Below are positions 53,180 to 61,064 of a stretch of 64,000 bases of DNA, in pieces; positions within the stretch are counted from its first letter, which is position 1, and every line of letters begins with the position of its first letter. Under the pieces are notes generated by a model. That model was given only the letters and a program-made list of their open reading frames with translations. It was not told the origin of the DNA and made no database searches. The DNA comes from Rhizohabitans arisaemae. GTDB taxonomy: Bacteria; Actinomycetota; Actinomycetes; Streptosporangiales; Streptosporangiaceae. The stretch lies in assembly GCF_025996515.1 (NCBI RefSeq), contig NZ_BLRH01000009.1, positions 1,054,001-1,118,000 of the forward strand. The letters are read 5' to 3'. Position numbers and translations under genes: made by a program.

Positions 53180-53926
53180 TCAGCGCAGCTCGTACCGGAC
53201 GAGCACCGACACCGAGATGGTCTGCTGACCGGGGCTGATCGAACTCGTGGCCCCGGCGGCCGCGGCCGAGCCGTACGGGATGGGCCGGGGCGCGGACCCC
53301 TGCTCCTCGGAGACGAGGGTGGCCCGGCCAAGCGTCCGGCCGGAGAGCTTGGCGTACTGCCGCGCCTTGGCCAGCGCGTCCCGGAAGGCGGCGGCACGGG
53401 CGTCCCTGAGCGCCTTGACCGGATCGGAGACCTCGAAGGAGATCCCGGTCATCCGGGTCTCGTCGCCGACCGCGGCGACCGCGTCGAGCACCGCGTCGAT
53501 CCGGGTCAGGTCCCGGATGACCGCCTCCACCCCCTGCGAGGCGCGATAGCGGGCGATCTCCGGATAGCGATCGGGGACGTACTCCGGCCCCAGCGTGAGG
53601 TCCTGGGTGCTGACGTCCCGGTCCGCGACCCCGGCGCCGCGCAGGGCCTGCATCAGTCGGCCCGCGACGTCCCGGGCGGCGCGATAGGCCAGGCCCGCCG
53701 TCTCCCTGCGCACCTCCACCCCGGCGTTGAGCCGGAGGACGTCGGGGACGGCCAGGACGCGGCCTTCGCCGGAGACCCGGACCTCCGGCGTCGGCGGGTC
53801 CACCCGGGCGAACGCCGGACCGGCCAGGAGGCCGAGCGCGACGGCGGTGGAGACGACGACGGCCGACGTGCGCCGCAGCAGCGGCGGACGGGACCGGGCC
53901 ACACGGTCCGCACAGTTGATGATCAT
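53180..53926 (-). CDS. SIMPL-domain (DUF541) exported protein
   Basis: 248 residues. A signal segment (TSAVVVSTAVALGLLAGPAFA) is followed by a SIMPL domain: VRVSGEGRVLAVPDVLRLNAGVEVRRETAGLAYRAARDVAGRLMQALRGAGVADRDVSTQDLTLGPEY at the start and VLVRYELR at the end. The fold forms multimers on the cell surface or periplasm of other bacteria. Roles such as stress tolerance and surface assembly have been suggested, none proven here. Monocistronic, with no obvious partner; the downstream (leftward) 270 bases contain the last palindromic repeat and the nadA end. Confidence 0.88.
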   Translation of the reverse strand: MIINCADRVARSRPPLLRRTSAVVVSTAVALGLLAGPAFARVDPPTPEVRVSGEGRVLAVPDVLRLNAGVEVRRETAGLAYRAARDVAGRLMQALRGAGVADRDVSTQDLTLGPEYVPDRYPEIARYRASQGVEAVIRDLTRIDAVLDAVAAVGDETRMTGISFEVSDPVKALRDARAAAFRDALAKARQYAKLSGRTLGRATLVSEEQGSAPRPIPYGSAAAAGATSSISPGQQTISVSVLVRYELR

Positions 53927-53995
53927 GTGGCCATGCCATCACCCGGCGCCTCCGGCGACCCGTCCCCCGCCGAGGGGGCGGGTAAGAATTTGCGC

Positions 53996-54742
53996 TCAGA
54001 TGGCCGAGCGCTCAGTCCACCAGGGCAGGAGCTTGACGTCGCCCTCGACCTCCACCCGGGACGGCCGGCCCCAGAGGAGAAGCAGCAGATCACCCGGGGA
54101 TTCCGCGGTCACCGTGACGGTCGCGGGCCCCCGCTCGCGGCTCCAGGTGAAGCCGTCGGGCGCCAGCCGTACCAGCCACGCCTGATCGCCGGAGCGGAAG
54201 GCGAGCGTCTCGCCGTCGCCGGTCAGCTCACGCACCCGGGGGGCGTACCGCGCCGCGGCGGTCAGGATCGCGAAGAACTCGTCGACGCCGTCGAGCGCGG
54301 TCCCGGGGTCGATCGACGGCTCACCGCCGAGCGCGAGTACGGCGTCGGCGTGATGGACGACCGTCTCGTGCAGCTGGCGGCGGGACCAGAACGCCAGCCG
54401 CCGATCCGCGGTGAGGGACCACATCGGCGTGTCCGGGTCGGCGGACCGCAGCGCCCGGGTGAGCTCCTCTCCCCCGGCGATCAGCCAATCGGGATACTCC
54501 CCGGGGTCGGCGGGGAGGGCGGCGTCCTCACGACGGAGTCCCCGCTGCCGCAGCTCCACCAGGAGCCGGGCGGCCCACCGGTGCACCGACCCGGTGTGCC
54601 GGATCAGATCGGCGAGGGTCCACCCCGGACAGCTCGGCACCGGGGTCAGCGGATCCCGATCCCTGATGGTCCGTGCCATTGCGTCGATCTCCGCCGCGAC
54701 CAGGGCGGTGTATCTCTCATGCGACCACGTGTCACCCGTCAC
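53996..54742 (-). CDS. Maleylpyruvate isomerase-family mycothiol-dependent enzyme
   Basis: 248 residues of the DinB-like (MDMPI) fold. TPVPSCPGWTLADLIRHTGSVHRWAARLL gives the N-terminal helix with its His, and SRRQLHETVVHHADAVLALG the second pair of His near the metal site. The C-terminal domain (from about 160) matches the MDMPI_C region. These enzymes transfer or isomerise using mycothiol as the thiol cofactor of actinobacteria; the substrate is not known. Located between the SIMPL gene and pspAB, in the same direction, with 43 bases to pspAB. ATG start. Confidence 0.87.
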   Translation of the reverse strand: MTGDTWSHERYTALVAAEIDAMARTIRDRDPLTPVPSCPGWTLADLIRHTGSVHRWAARLLVELRQRGLRREDAALPADPGEYPDWLIAGGEELTRALRSADPDTPMWSLTADRRLAFWSRRQLHETVVHHADAVLALGGEPSIDPGTALDGVDEFFAILTAAARYAPRVRELTGDGETLAFRSGDQAWLVRLAPDGFTWSRERGPATVTVTAESPGDLLLLLWGRPSRVEVEGDVKLLPWWTERSAI

Positions 54743-54785
54743 GGTGACGAGGATCTCATCCCGACCCCGGCCCGGGAATCCCGGG

Positions 54786-55352
54786 TCACAGCCCCGGAGC
54801 TCCCCAGAGTGGGAACCAGCGGGCCAGATCGGGCTCGATCTTCAGCTCGTCGCCGAGCGCGGCCCGGACCTCCAGCTCCGCGGCGTTGTCCCGCCGCTCG
54901 CCGGCCAACGGGGCGAACGGATAGAACGTTCCGCGTTTGTACAGGTAGACCAAGGCCATCCGCCGTCCGGAGCCGTCGGCGAAGGCGACGAGCGAACAGA
55001 GCAGCGAGGGACCGAACCCGGCACCCTCCAGCGAGTCGTTCACCGCGTGCAGGTCGGTGACCAGGCCCCCCAGGTCGTCCGGGTCGTGCCGGACCAGCAG
55101 CCAGGTGTACCCGTAGGAGTCGGCCGACTGCTCCACCGGGCCGCTCATCCCGATCAGCGCCCGGGCCTCATCGGCCACCTGGGCGAACGCCCCGCCCTCC
55201 ACGGCGCGGAAACACACCGACCCCGTCCCGGTGGGGCCGAACCCGGTGGCGGCCGTCAGCGTGATCGCCGCCGAGGGCAGGGCGAAGAGCTGGTTCAGAT
55301 CGGGTTTGGCGGGCTTGGTCCGGCCGAGCAGCGCGTCCCACCAGCTGCTCAT
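54786..55352 (-). CDS. pspAB: PspA-associated protein PspAB
   Basis: 188 residues matching the PspAB family of actinobacteria (SSWWDALLGRTKPAKPDLNQLFALPSAAITL, VCFRAVEGGAFAQVADEARAL, YGYTWLLVRHDPDDLGGLVTDLHAVNDSLEGAGFGPSLLCSLVAF). No enzymatic signature. It is encoded at the end of the pspA-pspAA-htpX-pspAB operon and overlaps htpX by 4 bases. It likely acts with PspA in protecting the inner membrane during stress; direct evidence for this protein's biochemistry is lacking. Confidence 0.9.
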   Translation of the reverse strand: MSSWWDALLGRTKPAKPDLNQLFALPSAAITLTAATGFGPTGTGSVCFRAVEGGAFAQVADEARALIGMSGPVEQSADSYGYTWLLVRHDPDDLGGLVTDLHAVNDSLEGAGFGPSLLCSLVAFADGSGRRMALVYLYKRGTFYPFAPLAGERRDNAAELEVRAALGDELKIEPDLARWFPLWGAPGL

Positions 55353-56251
55353 GCTCCCCTGCCCAGCTGTGCGGAGATCCTGGCGAGCTGCTCCAGGCGT
55401 CGCTCCAGCGGCGGGTGGGTGGCGAAGAGCGCGGAGACGCTGAAGTCCCGCTTGAGCGCGGGGGCGAAGAAGAAGGCGTTGAACGGCTGCGCCTTGCGCA
55501 GATCCTGGGTGGGGATGCGCGCCATGTCCCCGCTCACCTTGGTGAGGGCGCTGGCGAGGGCTGACGGCCTGCCGGTGAGCAGCGCCCCGGAGCGGTCGGC
55601 GGAGAGCTCGCGATAGCGGGACAGCACCCGGGTGAGCAGGAAACTGACGATGTAGACGAGCCCGGAGACCGCGACCACGATCAACCCGATGGGGATGCCG
55701 TTGTCGCGGCGTTCCCGCCCGGCCAGGCCCGTGTAGAGGGCCATCCGGGTCATCAGACCGGCGAGGACCCCGAGGAACGAGGCGATCGTCATGACCGCCA
55801 CATCCCGGTGGGCGACGTGGGACAGCTCGTGGGCGAGGACGCCTTCGAGTTCGGTGGGCTCCAGGCGGCGCAGGATCCCGGTCGTGACGCAGACGACCGC
55901 CTTCTTCTGGTTGCGTCCGGTGGCGAAGGCGTTGGGCATGTCGCTGTCCGCGATCGCCACCGTGGGCTTGGGCATTCCGGCGAGGGCGGAGAGCCGGTCG
56001 ACGATCCCGTGGAGTTCGGGCGCCTCCTCGGGCCGGACCACCCGGCCGTTCATCGCGTACAGCGCCATCTTGTCGGAGAAGAAGTACTGGACGAACAGCA
56101 GGGCTCCGGCGATCACCACGACCGCCACGGTCCGGACGCCCAGCGCGATCAGCACCGCGACGAACACGACGTACAGGAGGCCCAACAGGAACATGGTGAG
56201 GACCATGCGGCTGGTCAGGCCCCGGTCTGGGGCGAACCGGGTTCGGACCAT
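55349..56251 (-). CDS. htpX: HtpX-type M48 membrane metalloprotease
   Basis: Degrades damaged membrane proteins. 300 residues. Four membrane helices (about 15-35, 40-60, 155-180 and 195-215), the zinc site VLAHELSHVAHRDVAVM, and the third ligand RYRELSADRSGALLTG. MPNAFATGRNQKKAVVCVTTGILRRL and THPPLERRLEQLARIS are typical of HtpX. Placement in a psp operon fits a role in envelope quality control. Its start is 10 bases after the pspAA stop, and it overlaps pspAB. Distinct from the Ste24-type M48 enzyme at 30 kb. Confidence 0.93.
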   Translation of the reverse strand: MVRTRFAPDRGLTSRMVLTMFLLGLLYVVFVAVLIALGVRTVAVVVIAGALLFVQYFFSDKMALYAMNGRVVRPEEAPELHGIVDRLSALAGMPKPTVAIADSDMPNAFATGRNQKKAVVCVTTGILRRLEPTELEGVLAHELSHVAHRDVAVMTIASFLGVLAGLMTRMALYTGLAGRERRDNGIPIGLIVVAVSGLVYIVSFLLTRVLSRYRELSADRSGALLTGRPSALASALTKVSGDMARIPTQDLRKAQPFNAFFFAPALKRDFSVSALFATHPPLERRLEQLARISAQLGRGA

Positions 56252-56261
56252 ACTTCCAGGT

Positions 56262-56540
56262 CTATCCAGGGATGAGGCCGGTATCCCCGAGCATCGCCCT
56301 GACTTCGTCCATGGAAGCGTCAGCGGGTGGCAAAATCAGCTCGGAGGCGGCCAGGCTGTCGTCCGGCAGGCTGCGGCCCACCTCACGCACCCGGTCGAGC
56401 AGGCTCTCCAGCCGGACGCGGAACGCGGTCTCGTCGTCGGCCTCGATGGCCGATTCCAGCTCGCTGTCCAAGGCGTTCAACCCGTCGATATCCGCCTCGG
56501 CGATCTCGACCTGCCCTTCGCCCATGATTCGAACAATCAT
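56262..56540 (-). CDS. pspAA: PspA-associated protein PspAA
   Basis: 92 residues with the PspAA pattern: MIVRIMGEGQVEIAEADIDGLNALDSELESAIEADDETAFRVRLESLLDRVREVGRSLPDD and a final TGLIPG. It overlaps the pspA stop by 4 bases, so PspA and PspAA are made in fixed proportion. Family members in other bacteria recruit PspA to membrane sites and have no known catalysis. It is one of the hallmark partners in actinobacterial psp operons. ATG start. Confidence 0.9.
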   Translation of the reverse strand: MIVRIMGEGQVEIAEADIDGLNALDSELESAIEADDETAFRVRLESLLDRVREVGRSLPDDSLAASELILPPADASMDEVRAMLGDTGLIPG

Positions 56541-57337
56541 GCGCCCTCCCCCGGTTGACGATATTGCTGCGTGTGCGGCTGTCCCTGCGGCTGCTGGCCG
56601 TGGTTCTGGCCCGACTCGATCGCGCTCTTGGGCGCGGGGGCCTGGCCGAGTTCTGCCCGCATGCGCTGGAGTTCAAGCTCGACGTCCATGCCGCCGCCCA
56701 TCCGGTCCAGCTCCGCCTGGATGTCGTCCCGGGGACCGAGCGCGTCGTCGAGGGCGCCGCTCGCCAGCAGCTCGTCGATGGCCCCGGCCCGCGCCTGCAT
56801 CTGCGCGGTCTTGTCCTCGGCCCGCTGGATCGCCAGGCCGACGTCGCCCATCTCCTCGGAGATGCCGGAGAACGCCTCGTTGATCCGCGTCTGCGCCTCG
56901 GCGGCGGTGTACGTCGCCTTGATCGTCTCCTTCTTGGTGCGGAAGGCGTCGACCTTGGCCTGCAGCCGCTGCGAGGCCATGGTCAGCTTCTCCTCCTCAC
57001 CTTGGAGGTTGCTGTACTGGATCCTGAGGTCGGCGATCTGGCTCTGCAGGTTGTTCCTGCGGGTGAGCGCCTCGCGCGCCAGGTCCTCACGGCCGGCCTT
57101 GAGCGCCTGCCGACCCTGGTTCTCCAGCTTGACCGACTGACCCTCGATCTGGCTGATCTGCAACTCCACCCGCTTACGCGAGGTGGCGACGTCGGCCACG
57201 CCGCGACGCACCTTCTGCAGCAACTGGAGTTGCCGCTCATAGGAGTAATCCAAGGTCTCGCGTGGATCTTCCATCTTGTCCAGGGCCTTGTTGGCCTTGG
57301 ACTTGAAGATCATGGAAAGTCGCTTCATCACGCTCAT
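56537..57337 (-). CDS. pspA: Phage-shock protein A homologue (PspA/IM30/ESCRT-III)
   Basis: ESCRT-III-like protein that forms coats on damaged membranes and limits proton leakage. 266 residues: MKRLSMIFKSKANKALDKMEDPRETLDYSYERQL opening with its amphipathic membrane-binding helix, then an almost continuous coiled coil to about 220. A Gln/Pro-rich tail (about 235-266: SGQNHGQQPQGQPHTQQYRQPGEG) follows that standard PspA lacks. First gene of the pspA-pspAA-htpX-pspAB operon and divergent from a DUF3043 gene. No PspF-type regulator or sigma-54 site is visible. Confidence 0.94.
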   Translation of the reverse strand: MSVMKRLSMIFKSKANKALDKMEDPRETLDYSYERQLQLLQKVRRGVADVATSRKRVELQISQIEGQSVKLENQGRQALKAGREDLAREALTRRNNLQSQIADLRIQYSNLQGEEEKLTMASQRLQAKVDAFRTKKETIKATYTAAEAQTRINEAFSGISEEMGDVGLAIQRAEDKTAQMQARAGAIDELLASGALDDALGPRDDIQAELDRMGGGMDVELELQRMRAELGQAPAPKSAIESGQNHGQQPQGQPHTQQYRQPGEGA

Positions 57338-57459
57338 GCGCGTCGGCCGTCCCCTTCAATACGTTTTTGCAGTTGTGCCGTCCCCAGCGCCGCTTGCCTT
57401 CACCCTACGCATAACGCGCGAGGCAGTCACTAAGTTGCGTCGCCGGTACGCTGAACGAC

Positions 57460-58068
57460 GTGTTCCGACGTCGTATTCATCCTCCGGCTGCAGAGGCCCC
57501 CGCTTCTGACGAACAGCCTACGCCCACCGGCAAGGGGCGTCCCACTCCCAAGCGCAGAGACTCCGAGGGGCGGCGCCGTCAGCCGATCTCGGCGCCGCGC
57601 GACCGCAAGGCGGCGTACCGGCAGGCCCGCGACCGGGCCCGAGCCGAACGCGCCAAGGCCCAGGAGAGCATCTCCCGCGGGGAGGAGCGCCATCTGCCCC
57701 CGCGTGACAAGGGGCCGATGAAGCGGTTCGCCCGAGACTGGGTGGACAGCAGGAGACTGCCCAGCCAGTACTTCCTGCCCTTCTCGATCGCCATCCTCCT
57801 CCTCATCTACCTCCCGCTGGGCGCCGCCCAGCAGGTGGTCTACTTCGCGGTCGTGACCGTGATGTGGCCGTTGATGATGGTCTCGGTGATCCTGTCCTGC
57901 TTCTGGGTGGCGCGAACCGTGAAGAAGCAGGCGATCGCCGCCTATCCCCTGGAGAATCCCAAGGGTGTCGGGCTGTACGCGGCGATGCGCGCCATGCAGA
58001 TCCGCAAGTTCCGCTTCCCGCCGCCGGTGGTCCGGGTGGGCGAGAAGCCGAGCCTGCCCCGCAGGTGA
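57460..58068 (+). CDS. DUF3043 membrane protein
   Basis: 202 residues, function unknown. A highly basic, disordered N-terminal half (about residues 1-100, many Arg/Lys with SRGEERHLPPRDKGPMKRFARDWVDSRR) is typical of DUF3043. Two helices follow (about 107-125, LPFSIAILLLIYLPLGAA, and 132-150, VTVMWPLMMVSVILSCFWVA), then a cytoplasmic RTVKKQAIAAYPLENPKGVGLYAAMRAMQIRKFRFPPPVV segment. It is divergent from pspA with 122 bases between, as in other actinobacteria. GTG start. Confidence 0.88.
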   Translation: MFRRRIHPPAAEAPASDEQPTPTGKGRPTPKRRDSEGRRRQPISAPRDRKAAYRQARDRARAERAKAQESISRGEERHLPPRDKGPMKRFARDWVDSRRLPSQYFLPFSIAILLLIYLPLGAAQQVVYFAVVTVMWPLMMVSVILSCFWVARTVKKQAIAAYPLENPKGVGLYAAMRAMQIRKFRFPPPVVRVGEKPSLPRR

Positions 58069-58219
58069 GCCGGGTGTCCCCGATACGGCGGGCCGGGGGC
58101 ACACGGCACAGGGTAAAGATTTCCCCTTGTTCGGGGGACCTTCGCTTTACGGCTCGGCCGATCGCGGCGCGAGCCGGCTTTCGGCTGTCCGCCGCCCGGC
58201 GGCCACCGGCCAGGAAATT

Positions 58220-58231
58220 CTGAAATTTCAG
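58220..58231. promoter_or_regulatory. AT-rich palindrome upstream of PhoX
   Basis: CTGAAATTTCAG is a perfect 12-base palindrome in one of the few AT-rich stretches of the window, about 110 bases before the phosphatase start. Possible operator; regulator not known. Confidence 0.3.
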
Positions 58232-58251
58232 CAAAAGCCAGGCACGCAGCA

Positions 58252-58281
58252 TTCATCGGGAGGGTGCGGCGCGTTCATCGG
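58252..58281. promoter_or_regulatory. Possible PhoP box
   Basis: TTCATCGG occurs at 58252-58259 and 58274-58281, exactly 22 bases (two 11-base units) apart, about 60 bases before the PhoX start. PhoP boxes in related bacteria are built from GTTCACC-like units repeated every 11 bases, so this is a plausible but degenerate site. The middle unit is poor. Confidence 0.4.
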
Positions 58282-58342
58282 CGGTTCCGATCACCGCCGT
58301 AGCGTCCGGACCTGAAGGACCGTGTACCACCTGGAGGATCCC

Positions 58343-60349
58343 GTGCCGCTGCCCCTGCTCCCCAACCCGCACAAGAGCGGCCGATCCGCGCTGACGTGCC
58401 GGTACCGCTGCGGCGACGCGTGCGCGAACGACGTCGCCAACCGCAGCGGTAACCCCTACTTCGGCGACCTCGCCGCCGAGGCCCTGTCCCGCCGCGGGGT
58501 GCTGCGCGTCGGTGCGCTCGGCGCGCTGGTGGTCGGGGCCGGTGTGGCCGGGGCCGTACCGGCCGCCGCCGAGCCCGGACACGAGGCGGGGGGATACGGC
58601 GCCAAGGCGGGGGACCTGCGGTTCACCCCGGTGCCGCCCAACAAGGACGACCTGCTGCGGACCCCGCAGGGCTACTCCTCCTCCGTGGTGGTGCGGTGGG
58701 GCGACCCGGTGCTGCCCGGCGCGCCCGCGTTCGACTTCGACAACCAGACGGCCGAGGCCCAGGCGAAGCAGTTCGGCTACAACTGCGACTACGTCGCGCT
58801 GCTGGAGACAGGCGAGGACCGGGGGCTGCTCTGGGTGAACCACGAGTACACCGACGAGACGCTGATGTTCCGGGGCTACTCGCCGGCCGACCCCACCGAG
58901 GAGCAGATCGAGATCGCGCTGGCGGCGCACGGCGGCTCGGTCGTGGAGGTGGAGCGGGTCCGGGGCACCGGTGAGTGGCGGCTGGTGACGAAGGGGCGCC
59001 GCCGCTACAACCGGCGGATCACGGCGCGCACGCCCATGCGCTTCACCGGCCCGGTGGCCGGCCACGACCTGCTGAAGACCGCCGCCGACCCCGAGGGCCG
59101 CAAGCCGCTCGGCATGCTGAACAACTGCGGCGGCGGGACCACGCCGTGGGGCACGGTCCTCACCGCCGAGGAGAACTTCGACCAGTACTTCGTCAACGGC
59201 GACCGGGCGGACCCGAACATCGCCAGGTATGCGATCCCGACGGACGTCCCGAGCGGCAGCCGCCGGTTCGACAAGGTCGAGGAGCGCTTCGACCTGGCCA
59301 GGCACCCCAACGAGGTGAACAGGTTCGGGTGGATCGTGGAGATCGACCCGTTCGACCCGGACGGGACGCCGATCAAGCGTACGGCCCTGGGCCGCTTCAA
59401 GCACGAGGCCGCCGACACGTCGGTCTCCCGCGACGGGCGCCTGGTCGTGTACATGGGGGACGACTCGCGGTTCGAGTACATCTACAAGTTCGTGTCGAAG
59501 GATCGCTACGTCCCCGGCCACGACCGCCACAACCGGACGCTGCTCGACGAGGGCACCCTGTACGTCGCCAGGTTCACCGGCGACAGCCCCAAGGAGGAGA
59601 TCGACGGCTCCGGCAAACTCCCCAAGGACGGCGCCTTCGACGGCTCCGGCGAGTGGATTCCGCTGGTGTCGGGCACCGTCTCCCACGTGCCCGGCATGAG
59701 CGCGGCCGAGGTGCTGGTCTTCACCCGTGCCGCGGCCGACAAGGTGGGCGCCACCAAGATGGACCGCCCCGAGGACGTGGAGCGCAACCCGGTCACCGGC
59801 GGCGTCTACGTGGCCTTGACCAACAACTCCAACCGCACCGCCGCGCAGGTGGACGAGGCCAACCCGCGCGCGTCGAACAAGAGCGGCCACGTGCTGGAGA
59901 TCGTCGAGGGCCGGGGCACCGGGTTCGCCTGGTCGATCCCGCTGGTCTGCGGCGACCCGAAGGACCCCTCGACCTATTTCGCGGGGTACGACAAGTCAAA
60001 GGTCTCGCCCGTCTCCTGCCCCGACAACCTGGCCTTCGACGGCGACGGCAACCTGTGGCTGGCCACGGACGGCAACGCCCTGGGCGCCAACGACGGCCTC
60101 TTCGTCATGCCGGTGCGGGGCCGGGAGCGCGGCTACGTGCGCCAGTTCCTGAGTGTGCCGCTCGGCGCCGAGACGTGCGGTCCCGTGGTCACCCGCGACC
60201 GGCGCAGCGTCTTCGTCGCGGTCCAGCACCCCGGTGAGATCGACGGCGCCACCCCGGACGCCCCGGCCAGCCGCTGGCCCGACGGCGAGCAGCCCCGCCC
60301 GTCGGTCGCGGTGGTCTGGCATTCGCGCGGGAAGAGGATCGGCTCCTAG
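58343..60349 (+). CDS. phoX: PhoX-family alkaline phosphatase (Tat-exported)
   Basis: Hydrolyses phosphate esters outside the cell to scavenge phosphate; the family uses Ca and Fe. 668 residues. The Tat signal SRRGVLRVGALGALVVGAGVAGAVPAAA follows about 50 N-terminal residues. Motifs include GLLWVNHEYTDETLMF, GMLNNCGGGTTPWGTVLTAEENFDQYF, FGWIVEIDPFDPDG, LGRFKHEAADTSVSRDGRLVVYMGDDSRFEYIYKFVS, MDRPEDVERNPVTGGVYVALTNN and CPDNLAFDGDGNLWLATDGN. I start at the GTG with GGAGG; a GTG 7 codons upstream (58322) is less likely. A Pho-box-like repeat lies upstream. Confidence 0.92.
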   Translation: MPLPLLPNPHKSGRSALTCRYRCGDACANDVANRSGNPYFGDLAAEALSRRGVLRVGALGALVVGAGVAGAVPAAAEPGHEAGGYGAKAGDLRFTPVPPNKDDLLRTPQGYSSSVVVRWGDPVLPGAPAFDFDNQTAEAQAKQFGYNCDYVALLETGEDRGLLWVNHEYTDETLMFRGYSPADPTEEQIEIALAAHGGSVVEVERVRGTGEWRLVTKGRRRYNRRITARTPMRFTGPVAGHDLLKTAADPEGRKPLGMLNNCGGGTTPWGTVLTAEENFDQYFVNGDRADPNIARYAIPTDVPSGSRRFDKVEERFDLARHPNEVNRFGWIVEIDPFDPDGTPIKRTALGRFKHEAADTSVSRDGRLVVYMGDDSRFEYIYKFVSKDRYVPGHDRHNRTLLDEGTLYVARFTGDSPKEEIDGSGKLPKDGAFDGSGEWIPLVSGTVSHVPGMSAAEVLVFTRAAADKVGATKMDRPEDVERNPVTGGVYVALTNNSNRTAAQVDEANPRASNKSGHVLEIVEGRGTGFAWSIPLVCGDPKDPSTYFAGYDKSKVSPVSCPDNLAFDGDGNLWLATDGNALGANDGLFVMPVRGRERGYVRQFLSVPLGAETCGPVVTRDRRSVFVAVQHPGEIDGATPDAPASRWPDGEQPRPSVAVVWHSRGKRIGS

Positions 60350-60378
60350 CCTTGCGGCCGTACGGCACGGCGGGAAAA

Positions 60379-60409
60379 GGCCGTCGCCCGCCTGCCGTGG
60401 CCGACGGCC
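60379..60409. terminator. Inverted repeat between convergent genes
   Basis: GGCCGTCG and CGACGGCC form an 8-base stem with a 15-base loop between the PhoX stop and the lipoprotein stop. Plausible bidirectional terminator, no T run. Confidence 0.4.
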
Positions 60410-60434
60410 CGTCGCCGCGGACCACGACGCCCAC

Positions 60435-60947
60435 CTAGGAGGCTCCCGGGGATCGGGGCAGCGTCGACGAGTACGAGGCCGGGCGGATGACCACATCGGG
60501 GACCACGAGCTCGCCCACCCGTTCGAAGCGCAGGTGCACCGCGACGAAGTCCCCCACCTGGAGCGGCTTCACCACCCCGCGCAGGCTCGCTCTGACGGCC
60601 GCCCCCACCCAGACCGACGTGCCCGGGGGGACCGTCACCGGAGCCGGGGACAGCGTTCCCGACTCGGCGGCCCCCGGAGCGCTCATCGAGAGCAGCCGGT
60701 CCGGCGCCTTCCCTTTGTTGATCATGGCGAAGACGACCGGGAGCGAGGCCCCCGCCGGCACCGTCTGAGTCGGCTCGGGCCCGAGCACCGAGACGTTCTC
60801 GACGTACATCTCGCCCTTCGAGGCCAGGGCGCCCTCCGGCGACACCGGCTCGCTCGGCTTCCGCTCCCACCGGGTGCTGCAGCCGGTAGCCGCCCCGAGA
60901 ATCGCCACAAGCAGGACCCGCCGCCCAATACGAATAGTGACATTCAT
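60435..60947 (-). CDS. Lipoprotein, PCuAC-like
   Basis: 170 residues. N-terminal signal with lipobox LGAATGC (Cys acylated), then a single beta-sandwich domain: YVENVSVLGPEPTQTVPAGASLPVVFAMINKGKAPDRLLSMSAPGAAESGTLS. Further on, VTVPPGTSVWVG and PLQVGDFVAVHLRFERVGELVVPDVVIRP are visible. The pattern resembles PCuAC copper chaperones and the related actinobacterial DUF461-type lipoproteins, but the His and Met copper ligands are not obvious. Metal binding is therefore doubtful. Surface-anchored. Convergent with phoX and divergent from the aldo-keto reductase. Confidence 0.75.
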   Translation of the reverse strand: MNVTIRIGRRVLLVAILGAATGCSTRWERKPSEPVSPEGALASKGEMYVENVSVLGPEPTQTVPAGASLPVVFAMINKGKAPDRLLSMSAPGAAESGTLSPAPVTVPPGTSVWVGAAVRASLRGVVKPLQVGDFVAVHLRFERVGELVVPDVVIRPASYSSTLPRSPGAS

Positions 60948-60995
60948 AAGCAGAGAGTAACAATCCTGTGCGCGTCGACTTGCGTGACCTGTCTA

Positions 60996-61043
60996 AACGA
61001 TCTACTCCAAGCCGGGACATCTGTTGGAACGATCTGCTCCAAG
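60996..61043 (+). promoter_or_regulatory. Direct repeat upstream of aldo-keto reductase
   Basis: AACGATCTACTCCAAG (60996-61011) and AACGATCTGCTCCAAG (61028-61043) are copies with one change, 32 bases apart (about three helix turns), ending 21 bases before the gene. Likely a regulator binding pair controlling this gene, or the lipoprotein, from the shared intergenic region. Confidence 0.5.
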
Positions 61044-61064
61044 GGTGAACATAGGGTGAGATAC

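Noticed and set aside
60153-61064. Long N-terminal extension of the aldo-keto reductase frame
   Set aside because: The extension overlaps phoX and the lipoprotein gene and is low-complexity; the family N-terminus MEFRHLGRSGL starts exactly at the ATG I used.
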